Below, piece after piece: positions 1 through 12,699 of a stretch of 64,000 bases of DNA; within the stretch, counting starts at the first letter, position 1; every line of letters starts with the position of its first letter. The position numbers and the translations under genes were made by a program. Origin of the DNA: Monosporascus cannonballus (lineage: Eukaryota > Ascomycota > Sordariomycetes > Xylariales); NCBI GenBank assembly GCA_004154925.1, contig QJNS01000745.1, forward strand, positions 52,317 to 116,316, written 5' to 3'. The notes under the pieces were generated by a model, which was not told the origin of the DNA, searched no databases, and saw only the letters and a list, made by a program, of their open reading frames with translations.

Positions 1-1210
1 AAAAAAAGTAAAAAAAACCGATTATTTTCCGTTAAAAATATTAATAAAAATAAACGATCTTATTTTAATATTTTCGAAAAAAAAACCTTAAAATAAATTA
101 AAAGCATTACATAAAAATAATAAGAATTATAGGCATTTTTATAATTTAAAGATAAATAATCGCTAATTTAATTCCGATCGGAATAAATTTATATAACTTA
201 ATATCCTTAATTTTTATAAAAACCTATTTAAATATTATAACTGTAAAAAGCTAAATTACAAAAACATAAATTACAAATAAAAAAAATACGAAAACTTTGC
301 TATTCCGGCCATATAAAAATTAACCTCCAAAAACCGTACAAAACTTTATAATATATAACGATAAATTAAACCAATCCCTAGATATAAACCTAAAAAAAAA
401 GCCAGAATAAACGTATATATTTAATCCATTTCGATTAATAACTACAAAACGGTTAAAATAAAGCCGCCTTTTAAAAAAGGGTATTTATTAAGAAAAATAC
501 GAAAAACGTAACGGTATAAATAAATATAAATACCGGAATATAAATAAATATTATAAGCAAAAATTTAACGAAAAAGCTTAATTTCTAATTAATCTCCGTA
601 AATATTCCGGGCCTTATCGGCGCCAACGGCATATATATCAAATATTATAAAATTTACGAAATTTTTATTAACATAATAAATAATAACGGAAACGAACGAA
701 AATTTAAGTAAATTTATTTTATAATACGTTATAACCGGAAAATATCCGATTTTTTATTATTTAAACCCAAAATAAATAAATTAAGGATTTTATTAAATAT
801 AATTATATATTAATAATTATACGGATTATTATAAAAGGTTAATAAATAAAAAATCGTAAACCTAATATTTCCTACTAAGCAAATTTATACCGTTAATTTG
901 ATAAATTTAGCCGAAAAATTAAATATCCCGGAATTTAAAAAATAACAAAAATAAAAAATAACTAACCTCCTTATATATTTAAAAAATTTCTGACAAATAT
1001 ATTCTGAAAAAATAATAAAAAAATATTTTAATTATTAAGGGCAAAATATACAATAAACCTAATTCAAAAAAAACGCCTTTATTTAACCTAATTTACTTTA
1101 TTTGAAAAACTTAAAAGAAAATATTCGAAAAATATATCCGAAAAAACCTAAAAATAAGCCGGATATATTATTCGAAAACGGACGTAAAAATATTAATATT
1201 ATTTGTACTT

Positions 1211-4200
1211 AAAAAAGATAGTAATTTCCGATTATACGTCGATTATAAAAAGCTAAATTAAATAACGATAAAAAATTAATATTTTTTACTTTTAATTTTA
1301 AAAATAATAAATTACCTAAAATTAATTAAGATATTTTCGAAAATTAGTTTTAAAAATACTTATTACTATATGAAAATTAAAAAGGGCAATTAATAAAAAA
1401 TCGCTTTCCAAATACGGTATAAGTAATTTAAATATACGGTTATATTATTTAGCCTTATTAACGTATTAATTATGTTTTAAATTTATATATATAAAATATT
1501 AATTAAATTAATTAATTATATATATATAATATATTTAAATAATATAATTATTTATTCGGATAACGAAAAAAATATGCAAAATATTTTTAGTTAATTTACG
1601 AACGGCTATTATAATATTAATTATTTATTAAAATATTTAAATACGAATTTTTTATTTTTTTTTAAAATTTATAATTAATACTAATAATTTAGAAATGGAC
1701 CGCCAATAGGTTAATACTATTAAAATATTATTTAAATTAAAATCAATTTATAATATTTAAATATTTTTGGAATTTACAAATTTTTATCGGAAATTTATCG
1801 CCTATTATTTACATATTACCGAATCTATTATTAAGCTTTTAAAAAGGGCGCAAAGCAAAAAAAAAAAATAACAAAATTCCGGTAATCCGAAAAAGTTAAA
1901 AAGGCGTTCTAAAACTTAAAAAATACCTTTTAATCAGTAATTATCTTCCGACATTAAGATAACGCCAAAAATATTAAGGTTAAAATAAATATTTTAATAA
2001 AAACTATATTAGGGATACTTTTATAAAAATACGGAAATATTAACGCCTAATTGCATATTAATCGTAAAAGCTAAATTTAACCGAAAAACGGTAAATTATA
2101 AAGCAATAAAAATTATTAGTAATTATAAAAAACTTAAAATATTAACGGTAATACTTTAAGGATACGGAAATTTTTTTAATACTTACCAATTATATAACGC
2201 TAAAAAATATAATAAAAGCGCTGGCGCGTAACCTTAAGGGAAAATTAACTTAATAGGTTTATCGCCTTATATAATTTAATTTTAAAATCTAATACTAATC
2301 GGACGTTATTAACTTAGCGGATAAATTATTTAAACGCCCGAATTATATATTAAGGAAAATCGCATATAGAAACATAATCCCCATATTATCTAAAAAATTC
2401 TGACTTACGAATAATATGCCGAAAAATATACGGAAAATAATCGCAAATATATAACGTAATTTAAAATATTATAAAAAGACAAAGGGCCTTATAAAAATAA
2501 CGCAAAATTCGCTTATTACAAAATTTCTAAATAGATTTCAGATAACGAAAATTTAAATAATTATTATCTGTATAAAAAAAACGGAAAGTTTTTATTATAT
2601 AATTATAAGAAATTTTTTTAAGAAAAATAAAAAATTATATATTTATTAAATTTATCGTTTATAAATAATAATATAAATACGAATCGCAATAATAATACGA
2701 TTAATAATTAAATAATAATAACTGCAAATTACGACCGTATTATAATCGGATTCCGAAAAATTTAAAAAGGACAAAATTAATACTAAAGCTATTATTTATA
2801 ATTAATACGTTTTACGTTTTTTAGCAAAAAAATTATTGAAGGACGAAACGGCATTTTAGCCGAAAACCTCCCAATAATTTTATAATCAGATTCGAAAATT
2901 ATAAATTAAAAACTTAAATATTATAAAATTAATACGGATAATTAAACACTACGCCGGAATAAAAAAAAGATATTTCCTAAATTTAAATAAAATTTTATAT
3001 TATCGGAATAAATTCGTAATCTTATTATAAGGCGTTTTACAAAAATAATTAATTAATTAATATTATAATAATTTAAAAATAAAATATATAAAATATATCC
3101 ATATATTAAAATTAATATCCAAAAAGTTTTATTAAGAAAATATAATAAACGATATCCGAAAATATATTAAGTAATATCTAAATTATTAAGGCATAATAAA
3201 GCCATATTATAAACCATATAAATAATTATAACCCTTATTATTACCTAAATAACTTTTCTAAAAAATCTTATTAAATTTTATTACGGGATTTTTCAAAAGC
3301 CTAAGTTTAAATAAGTTAAAATACGACGTAATTCTGGTAATCGTCGACCGCTTTACGAAATTAAAATTATTTATTTTTACAGTTAAAACCTTAATTATAG
3401 CCGAATTAGCCCGATTATTTTATAACGAAATTAAATACAGATTCGGTACGCTAACCGGAATTATTAATAATAAAAATAAATTATTAATAAATTAATTTTA
3501 AGGGGAATTTTGCAAAAAACGAAATATTAAACGGCGAATATCGATTACTTATTATCCGTAAACCAATAAATAAATAAAACATACTTATTAAGTCCTAAAA
3601 TATTATTTTCGTAAATACGTTAATAAATATTAAATTAATTGGACAAAATTATTACGAAATACGGAATTTACATATAACAATACGCGAAACATATTTACCG
3701 GCCGTTTTCCGTTTAAAACCTTATATAAATATTATTTAAAAATAATAAAATATCTTTTATAAAAATTTAAGGGATAAATATAAAAAATTAAAAAACGCCT
3801 CGAAAAAATAATAACTATTTATTAAATAATATATAAATATTAAAAGAAAATAGCGGTAACCCAGAAAAAATATTATGATTAATATTATACGCTTATAAAA
3901 TTTTAATTAAAACCATAAATAAATTTATTAACCAAAAACTTTAAATTCAAAAATTAAAAATTCGTACCTATTTATATCCGAGTTATAATTAAAAAGCAAA
4001 TAAATTCCCAAACGTACAAAATAATTTTTCTTATTAAATATTAACGGATACATAATATATTTTTAATATCCTTATTAAAACTATAACATAACCGGAAACC
4101 GGACGACGTCTAAATAACATTACCGGACCTAATAAAGAAATAGAAAAAAATAAATAATAAAAAATATCGTCTGTTACCGAGATAACCGGGAGTAACGCGA

Positions 4201-4300
4201 ATATCTAATTAAATAAAAAGGCTGGCCCGCCGAGTACAATACGTAAAAGCCTTAAAAGCACCTTAAGTACGCATTTAAAATATTATAACGTTACGAAAAA
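1211..4300 (+). pseudogene. gypsy Pol remnant (RT, integrase, chromodomain)
   Basis: The reverse transcriptase signature reads KKDSNFRLYVDYKKLN at 1211-1258 (family form FRLCVDYRKLN). The catalytic box YLDDILIYSD survives as YLNNIIIYSDN at 1532-1564, with both aspartates turned to asparagine by G to A. The RT thumb motif NFYRKFIA lies near 1775. The integrase core starts with ILVIVDRFTK at 3331-3360 and continues to a decayed STAYHPQTDGQTE box near 3540-3580. A chromodomain C-terminus, YLIK-KGWPAEYNT, lies at about 4201-4250; one tryptophan is now a stop. Chromodomains on gypsy integrases steer insertion to heterochromatin. Stops are TAA/TAG at former CAA, CAG or TGG codons. It cannot encode protein. 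Confidence 0.9.
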
Positions 4301-5128
4301 AAATTAAATACGTATATAAAAAATAAAATAACTTAAAGATTATAAGGTAATAACAGCCTAATCGGAAATTAATTACCTAATAATTACAAAAATTACATAA
4401 AATAATTTTAAACAAAATTAAAATATTAATATTAAAATATTACCTAATTACATAATTATTTTTAAACTTTTGGCAAATAATTATCTTATTATACATTAAT
4501 CGGAAACTTATAAATAACGTAAAAAAAATTAAATTTTTATTTTAAAAATAAAATTTCGCGGTTAACCATTAAACCTTACGTTAATTAATTTTTAATAGGC
4601 GTATTAAGGAAATTAATATAGGAATATCGGAAAATAATCGGAAAATATATAACGGCAAAAAACGAGTACGTTTATTAAATTTGTTAAGCGTAAAACCCGA
4701 AAACACTTAAAAATATCTTACTTTTTACGAAAAACAAAACCTAAATAACCAGAATATAGTTTATTATTAATTGAAAATAAGGCGCCGTCCTTAAAGCGTT
4801 TAACGTATTTAGGTTTAATAATAATTTCGTCGGGTAAAGCCATTTTTTAATTATAGTTCTTAATAAGTATTAAAATTTCGTTAAAACGTTGGAAAACGGG
4901 CGGAAAATACTTATAAGTAGGGAACGTAATAATATAACGGTTTTCGAAAATAATTTTATTTATAAAAATATCTTAAAATTACGTTTAATCGGAAATTAAT
5001 CGCAAAATAATAAAAAAAGGACCATAATACTTACAAAAAAAAACTTAAATTTACAAACTTATAAGATAATATTAAGATTAAATTTCCGTAACCATAACGA
5101 ATAATCGGAAATTAACCTTAATTATATT

Positions 5129-5934
5129 AAAAAAACGATATTCCTTAATAATATTTACGTTAAAAACGAATTTAACTTCGCGAAAAATATCAAATCGACG
5201 ACCGACCGTAATTACGTTAAAATATTTATATTAGGTACCCGTAATACGAACCTTTTCGAATTCGTTAATTAACTCCTAATTATCAGTACCGAATTAAAAA
5301 ACCGTTTAGGCGGTATCTTTAAGGATAATCGAAATTTAAATAAAAATTAAATAACGATATTAATAATATTAGGAATAATTACTTATCGTACGAAAAATTT
5401 TATAATAATAATTAATTATAACGTAATTTAAAACGTCCGAAACTTAAATGCAAACCGTACGGTAATCGAAATAACGTTATATTATATAAATATAATACGG
5501 CTTATTGCCGCTTATAATACGATTAATATTTATTTTACTATCGGCGTCGAAAGGATAATATTAAAGGAAATTTTAATTCTTTTTAATATTAAAATATTAT
5601 TTCTTCTAGAACTCCTTACGAAAAAAAGATATAACGAACGAAAATAATACGTAAAATAAACGGAAAAGGCAAAATAAAAATGAAAAAAAAAAACGGAAAA
5701 CCGAACGGAATACGTACGTAATAGGAATAAAGATATAAACACAAAAAGAAAAAAAAGGCAAATAAAGTGGGGTTAAAAACGGATTATAATAAGGAACTAG
5801 GCGGAACATAATTAATTACGTAATATAATATGTATTAATTATTACGGCAACCATTTACAACATAATATAACGGTAAATTATCGGCAAACATATATAACCA
5901 AACCTACGAAATACGTTATATCAAATTAATAATA
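5129..5934 (+). pseudogene. degraded frame after the chromodomain, Gag-like or accessory ORF
   Basis: One plus-strand frame can be read through 5129-5934, about 268 codons, with stops mainly TAA/TAG and one TGA. The first 170 codons are mixed hydrophobic and polar. Codons from about 5626 on are rich in Lys, Arg, Glu and Asn. A CINYYGNH segment near 5830 resembles a retroviral zinc knuckle, but with the wrong spacing (CX2CX3H). That resembles a nucleocapsid tail, yet Gag should precede Pol, not follow it. It may be an extra ORF in the env position, or the start of a second, truncated element. A minus-strand frame over 4715-5467 is also readable but has far more stops. Function unknown. Confidence 0.4.
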
Positions 5935-5975
5935 ATACTGTTAAAAACTAATAACTTAAAAGGGGGAAATAATTA

Positions 5976-6179
5976 TAAAAATATAACCCCTATAAGGATA
6001 AAGCTGGTAACCGACCAGCTACCGATCAGCCACCAACCTATTTACTAGTATAAATCTACCATCTGGCAACTAATGGGAAACGCCAGATGGAAATAACCTA
6101 ATATACTTATTTCTTGGAATCTGCTTTACGACTGGTCGGAGATCACCTTATCCAGCCCACAGCTATCCATTATCTTACA
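5976..6179 (+). repeat. 204-bp LTR, copy 1
   Basis: It aligns end to end with 22816-23019; both copies are exactly 204 bp. This copy starts TAAAAATA and the other TGAGAATA, and both end TTATCTTACA, so the parent had TG...CA ends. Differences are almost all C/T or G/A. An internal TATAAA lies near 6050. Confidence 0.85.
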
Positions 6180-7138
6180 AAGTAATAATTTTTATTTTTT
6201 TATATTCGTTAAAAATCTTATTAAAATCGAAAAAATTAACTTGTATTATATTTACAAATGGATTTTTGTTAATTAAATATTATTATGATATTTTCTTTTT
6301 TACTTTAATAATTAAATGATTTAATATTAAATTATTTAAAGTAAATGAAGGTTTATTCTGATAATTATCTATATTTTCTTAAAGGCTGATAAATTTAAAT
6401 ATATAACATTTTAATATTATAATATAATGTTTTTTAAAGGCTTTAAAAAACGAGAAGTTATTATTATTAAATCTTTTTTATAAAATTAACTTAAAAAAGT
6501 TTTAAAATTAAAAGATTTAAAACAAAATTCTTATTTTCGTTTTCTGAAATAATAATAATAGTTTTATAAATACTTTAAAACTTTTTAAAATAATATTATT
6601 TTCGTTTTTTTCTGTTATTACTTTGGTATTACGCATAATAAATTAATATTTAATTTAAATAAAGTTTACTATTTTTATTTTTAACGTTTTATAATCTATA
6701 ATATTTATTTTATAATTTTAAGAATTCTCAACGCATTAAAACAATTAGTACTAAATTAAGTTAATAAAAACTTTAAAAGTATATAAATAATTATTTTAAA
6801 AAATATTAAACTTTTTAATAATATAACACGTAAAATCTTTTCGTATATTTGCGCTTATGATATCGAAAAACGGTTTTCTTATTAAATATTTTCCTTTAAC
6901 TTTTAGTAAATATAAATAAAAAAAATAACTTTATAAATTTTAATATAAAGATCGGAGTAAATATTTAAAATATAAATCTTTTGAAATTATATCCGCTAAT
7001 AATATGATTAATTTATAAATTTATAAAACATTTATCAAGAAAAACTTTAAAACAAATTCAAATATTTATAATTTACTTTTTTATAAAATATTTAGTTTCT
7101 TTTTTATATTAATAAAAAATTTTAAAATATCTTTAACA
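6180..7138. other. AT-rich RIP-mutated sequence, nothing recognised
   Basis: I see no motif, inverted repeat or readable frame of a known family here. Together with 8993-10245 it is the sequence into which the Fot1-like element at 7141-8990 inserted. It is probably older transposon debris. Confidence 0.5.
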
Positions 7139-7140
7139 TA

Positions 7141-8990
7141 CTATATAAGTACGCTGGATACATAAATACGCTGAACACGTTTTGGCATTTCGCGATAACA
7201 TATTCAAATAAAATAACCATAATGCAGTAAATTAATTCAAATTAATCGGATTTTTTATTGCTAGACGTATTTATAGCTTCCTTATAAGTACGCGCATTAT
7301 GTCCGAGCTTGCTGCAGACGCTATATTTTCGTTTTTTTCGTCTAAACATTTGTGCGATAATTACTTCCAGCTGCTATTAATTGCAATTATTTACTATTAT
7401 TCTTTTTTGTAATTATAAAAGCTTATGCCTTTTTAATAGTAAGTATTTTTTTTTTAAAAAAAACGTATATTTTTAGTTTTTCAGCGTTTATTAAGGACAT
7501 AATTCGTTTCGCAAAAGTTTTTTTTTTTCGAAAAAAGCGATTTTATACAAAAGTATTAGATTATTTTTATTAAAAAATTAACCAATTTAATTTTTTTATT
7601 GGCGAATTAATTTGGTAATTTTTGATTTTTCTTTATAAATAACGTTTTTGTTAAATCGTTTTAATAATATTCTTAGAGGTTTTCGCAGATAAGAAGATAA
7701 TAGAATTAGTAAAAGTAAGCGACAAAACGGTCGATATAGATATAATTAAAGTTTTTACCTGAAAAAATGGGATTAAAATCGAATAAAAAAATTTTGCTTT
7801 TGCAAATCCAGATTTAATATTATCGGCCGTTATAATAGCTTTGAACGCGTTGTAGAAACCGGCAATAAAACTCTTTTTGGCGATATAGATAATGTGCTGC
7901 CGTATAAAATTTTCGATATATAACGAATAAACGCATTTTAATACGAAAAAACAAGGTACGTCAAAGGGTTGGAATTGATAAAAAAATGGGCAGATATATA
8001 AAACGTAATAATGCCGTTATTCGCGTAATAATTTTCAAATTAGATCAAATAGTAATCTTCGTAACGGTTGAAAATAAAAAGATATTTTAAATTTTTGACA
8101 CGCGTTTTAATATATTTATCGAAATGTTTAATTTGTTTTAAATTTAATTTATTTATTGTTTAGCCGTTTTCGTTTATAACAAACTTTTAATCGGGTAAAA
8201 ATAAGTTATCGGCGAACTAGCGAAAAAGGTAGTTTTTTTTAATAAAAATAATAAATAAGAATAAAGCCCAGCTTTGAAAGTTAACGGCTTATATTACTAT
8301 AAATTAATTCCAAGTTCCTTATTAAGCTTATTTAGATTTTTTACGTTTTTCGGCGTTAATAATAATTATGCTTGCTGTTATAAGAAATCCTATTAAAAAT
8401 CTCGTTTCGTCGAAATTATAAATATTCTTTTTTGAGATACCATATTTTACGATTATAGCCCGGATAAATTTAAATTACTTTCGAAGAATATCTAGATTTT
8501 CGCATAAAATCCTTTAGTAATTTATCGGTCGGTTTAAACGCGTTTTAATTTTTTTTGCCGTCTAATAAAGTTAGATATCTAATTAACCTCAACGTATATC
8601 GCGACGTATTACGCAAGCAATAAATATGCTATATTTTTAACGTATTAAAACCGGATAAAAAACGTTCGTATATTAAGGTTAAGGACTTTTTCGACAATCG
8701 ATTTTTTTTAATCGGTATTAATTTTTGTAAAAGAAGAAAAATATCGGCTCGGACGCGTATATCGTTATATCGCGTTTCTAAAATGGAATATAGGATATTA
8801 TAAATAGAACTAAACTTTTTATAACTAATTTTCGGGTTATTTTTCTTAGCTTACACGGCTAGGTTTATTCTCGATTCTTTTATAAGCCGTTCCATATAGT
8901 AATTGTTAAAAAATAAATAATTGAAATCGGATGATAAAATTATTAAAAGAAAATATCCAGCTCATTTATATGTCCAGCTCACTTATATAG
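7141..8990 (-). mobile_element. Fot1/pogo-like DNA transposon, complete but RIP-inactivated
   Basis: The 1,850-bp element has imperfect terminal inverted repeats of about 40 bp, CTATATAAGTACGCTGGA at the left and the complement of CCAGCTCACTTATATAG at the right. Each end carries a second, internal CGCTG/CAGC repeat. TA dinucleotides flank it at 7139-7140 and 8991-8992, the target duplication of Tc1/mariner-superfamily elements. It encodes a degraded transposase on the minus strand and is homologous to the element at 47838-51502. Confidence 0.9.
7690..8930 (-). pseudogene. Fot1/pogo-type DDE transposase remnant
   Basis: Read on the minus strand, the N-terminal catalytic block is NFDETRFLIGF near 8387-8422 (family form NFDETGFMMG). 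The second block reads YLFIFNRYEDYYL near 8050-8100 where the family has LLILDGHESH; its catalytic Asp is now Asn through G to A. The third block reads FQPFDVPCF near 7965 (family LQPLDVGCF), with the Asp kept. The WTINK and KHFDKYTKTR-type segments between them also match. Many stops replace Gln and Trp codons. The unrecognised 550 bp between the C-terminus and the left inverted repeat is probably 3' untranslated sequence. Confidence 0.88.
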
Positions 8991-8992
8991 TA

Positions 8993-10245
8993 CATTATTT
9001 ATTTTAAAATTTTAAAATTTCGTTTAATTAATTAGATTTAATAATATTGTTAATAAAAAAGTGCTTCTTAAATAAATCTTTATACTAATATTTTCCCATT
9101 AAACTATTATTATTATTCTGGTTATTATTATTTGTGTTATTTTAAAAATATATCTCTTTAATTAAGAATTGTTTTATTTAAAATAATACTGAACGTTTTT
9201 TATAATTTTATATAATTTTGGAACCGTTTTATTAATTTCTATGCGGATAATATTGTAATAAAAACCTCATTTTTGAATATAACTTGTTTTATCGTAATAC
9301 TTTAAATAATAAAAAATCAGATAAATAAAGGTTAAGAACTTTAAAAAACTATAAGCAACTGTAATATTAGATAATAATTGATATATAAAGTTTTCTAATT
9401 TTAATATATATTTTTAATATGTAAATATTTAAATATTTATTTATATTAAATATTAAGTTCGCAAATCCGAATATTATCATTAAATTTAAACCTTTTTTAA
9501 AAGTAATTAACCTTTTTCAAAATATAATATTTTTATTATACTTAATAATACTTAAGATAAACGAATTAATCTAAGAATTTATAAATCTTAGTGAGTATCC
9601 TTTTTAGATAATGTATAAGATTTATTTCTTATTATATATTTTTAAAACCTTTTCGAATTTCGAATGATTTGTGTTATATAAGATATACTTGTTCATTATT
9701 TTATTTTAAAAATAAAAAAACATAAGAAAAATTGGTATTGTTTATAAAAGTAATCTTAAAGTTCCATTACTATTAATATGTATTTATAACATATTCATTT
9801 TTATATTAACGTAATGTTCGAAAATGTTATATTTTTTAAAAGGTTTTAAGAAAGAATTTACAAGTTCATCTTGAAATAATATTTTTTAAAGTTTAATTAA
9901 ATAATTATAATTTTAAAAATAATACAAACGGTAACAGAATGTAATATTTAAAAATATAATAATTAAAAAAATAAATGTCCTTAATAGCGGAATAAAAGGT
10001 ATACTATAAATATAATAACGAAATTTCGAATAACTTTAACAAATCGTATATAATAAATATATCAAAACGCGGTTAAAAAATGCGAATCGGGCTTATAACT
10101 ATAAAACTTTAACATTACATACAAAAGCATACAACTAAAATATATATATATATTAAAGGTTATATAACTTATAAAAAGTTTTTTATAAAAGGTAAAGCTG
10201 GTAAACCCTCCTTAAATTCAGATAAAAACTGTGGTAGTCAAAAAA
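8993..10245. other. AT-rich sequence ending in a short unmutated patch
   Basis: 8993-10190 is RIP-mutated sequence in which I recognise nothing. 10190-10245 is less mutated (GTAAAGCTGGTAAACCC and so on). It abuts the left inverted repeat of the Tc1-like element, so it is probably the left continuation of the GC island that resumes at 20058. Confidence 0.4.
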
Positions 10246-10292
10246 TACAGTCGAAGTGCAAAAGTCTCGGTTTAGTCTCCACACTCTATATT

Positions 10293-10455
10293 TGTCGACT
10301 AGCAGGGAGTACTCTAGCACCCTATATACGGAAGATTCCCTTTGATCGGAACATATATGTTCCGGGATTGGATCATCTTAAAGTGCAGTGCGCGTTTTAA
10401 AGCATCTATAACTAATTATTAATACATATATAATTAATATCCCTTATATCTGATA
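10293..10455 (+). repeat. copia 5' LTR
   Basis: It starts TGTCGACTAGCAGGG and ends ATCTGATA (parent probably CAGGCA). It is 163 bp, the same length as its partner, from which it differs mostly by C/T and G/A. ACATATATGTTCC is conserved in both. Confidence 0.9.
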
Positions 10456-12699
10456 ATTAAAAGTCTTATTTGCTTAATAAGGGCATATATTAATTAATTA
10501 ATTAATTATTAAGATAATATAAGTTATATATTAGTTATAATTATCGAAATACGTTAATAATAATAATGGTAACCGTACCGTTAACGTTTTTCGTTATCTA
10601 GAAAAAACTTAAGGACCTAAAACTGCTTTAAAGACGAATTCTAATTTAAAATATATACGTTCGATATTTAAAATTATATCGATCTTAATTAAAACCTTTA
10701 GTAATTTATTAAACTTATAAAACTTAATATAATTTTCTACCTAAAAAAACAAATCCGTTATACGATATGAATTAATTCCTTAAGCGGGTTTTTATTTATA
10801 TTTATATTTTCTGGAAAAGTTATGGAAAAAATCGATTATACTAGTTATTTAACGAATATATTTAAAATAACGACCAAAACTAAATAAGCTTATAATTAGG
10901 ATTTTACGGCATATATTTATAAAAATCAGAAATACGAGATTTTTGGTAAAAATATTAACGATTTTACGAAATGGATTTTAATATTGATATTTTTAACGAT
11001 TAAAGAAACCAGTTCTTTTTTTAGGAAAAACCTTATGAAAATAATATATTAGCTTAAGCGAATTAGACAAAGTATATAATAATAAGTTCCTAATTAATAT
11101 TTAACGAAAATATCGTAAAACGTTAAAGTAAATTTCGAAATTTAGCAAAAAGTTAAACAAATGGATTGTAAAATAGCAAAAGATTATAGTTTTAAGACAA
11201 CGATATAATGTTTTAAAAACGAAAACGATAATTATATGGGTTAATAACTTATATATAATGTTAAATTTTATAATTAAGATATAGATTATTATTTTTTAAA
11301 TGATAAAAAAGGCCGAAATCGATAATAATATAATTAATTTTTAAAAAACGGTAATTAATTTTTTAAATTATTAAGTTATAATTTATTCTATATTTATACT
11401 ATAAAATATTAAGGTAACGTTTTGAACGTTTTACGGAATATCTATAAATTTCTTTAATTAGGATAATCTTAATTAAGAAAATCTTAAAAACATTAATTTT
11501 TAATTACAAGGAAACATTTTAAGCCGTAAGCCGAAACGAAATAACCTTAAAGATTTTTATATAGACCGAAACGGTAATAAACGAAAACGTTGAAAATTAA
11601 ATATATAAAATACCCGTTATAAAACGTAATTAATTAATTATTATATTTTATTTAATTATTATTATATATTTTTTAGGAAAATTCTAAACCATTTCCGTTT
11701 TAAAAATAAAATAATACTATATATTTAACAATAAATTTCCGCCGATTACCTTTTAATGGAAAAAATTAATATCTTATCGAAAATTATGGAAAAACTTATT
11801 ATATAAAAAATAAATTAATTTTTAAAAAGAGCACGATAAATATTAACATATTTTGTAATTATTAATTAATATAACGTTATGAATATTTTATTTTATTTTT
11901 CAAGAAATTTAATTATTTTGGATTTAAAATTTATATTATATATTTTTAATTTAATTAATAAATTCATAAACCTTTAAATTTACTATATAAAATAATAAAA
12001 TATATATAAATAATAATTTTGTTATAATTATTGGATACGAAAAGATTAATATAGTTTTTCGAAACCTTAATAATACGAAAGTATTATATTTATACGACGT
12101 AATGTATTACGAAAATTTTGTAGATAATTTGATATTTTTTCAGTAGTTCTGGAAAAAAGTTTTTAATATAATAATCGAAAAATTAATAATTTTATTCGAA
12201 ATAAGTATAATTAAGTAATTATTACGTTACAAAATAAATTAAGTTCACTCGTTATCGAAAATATTTATATAATAATTATTAATATAATTTTACTAATTTA
12301 GAAACAAAATATTAATTCGCAAATAATAAAATTATTACGAATTAATAACGTTATTATATATTATTTAAAATTAAGATATCTAAAATTGGAAATAATTATT
12401 TAATTATAGTTCTAGACGAAAAAAATCTGCTTAAAGAATTTTATAATAGTTAAATATTAAGTATATAATAAGGCGAAAGTTAAAAAGCTAATATATCGCA
12501 AATTAAAAAAGGAAATATTTCGATTAAAATAAAAAATAATTATTAATTTCATAAATTTTAAAAAAAGCCTTGAAAAGTATAAATACGTTATGTTTATTAC
12601 TGATAAATATTTAGGTTTTATTTAGGATATTTATTTTAAAAACTAAAAACAAAATATATTAATTATAGCGTTTTGATATATTTTAAAAATTTTAAACAA

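Larger units (their letters stand above)
1..6179 (+). mobile_element. Ty3/gypsy chromovirus, 5' end outside window
   Basis: A RIP-degraded LTR retrotransposon enters from the left edge. In order on the plus strand come reverse transcriptase (about 1211-1850), integrase (about 2930-3870), a chromodomain (about 4195-4260), a further open frame (5129-5934) and a 204-bp LTR (5976-6179). A purine run AAAAGGGGGAAAT lies just before the LTR, as expected of a polypurine tract. No target duplication flanks the LTR (left AATTA, right AAGTA), which fits a 3' LTR whose partner is outside the window better than a solo LTR. Gag and protease should lie in 1-1200, but I could not read them. Confidence 0.85.

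Noticed and set aside
4715..5467. Minus-strand frame of 251 codons downstream of the chromovirus Pol
   Set aside because: It can be read with only TAA/TAG stops, but in TpG-poor A/T-rich DNA this is weak evidence. It has several times more stops than the plus-strand frame over the same bases.
5530..5809. Two overlapping minus-strand frames rich in Phe and Tyr
   Set aside because: They are the complement of the Lys/Arg-rich plus-strand segment; an apparently membrane-like composition caused by T-rich codons.
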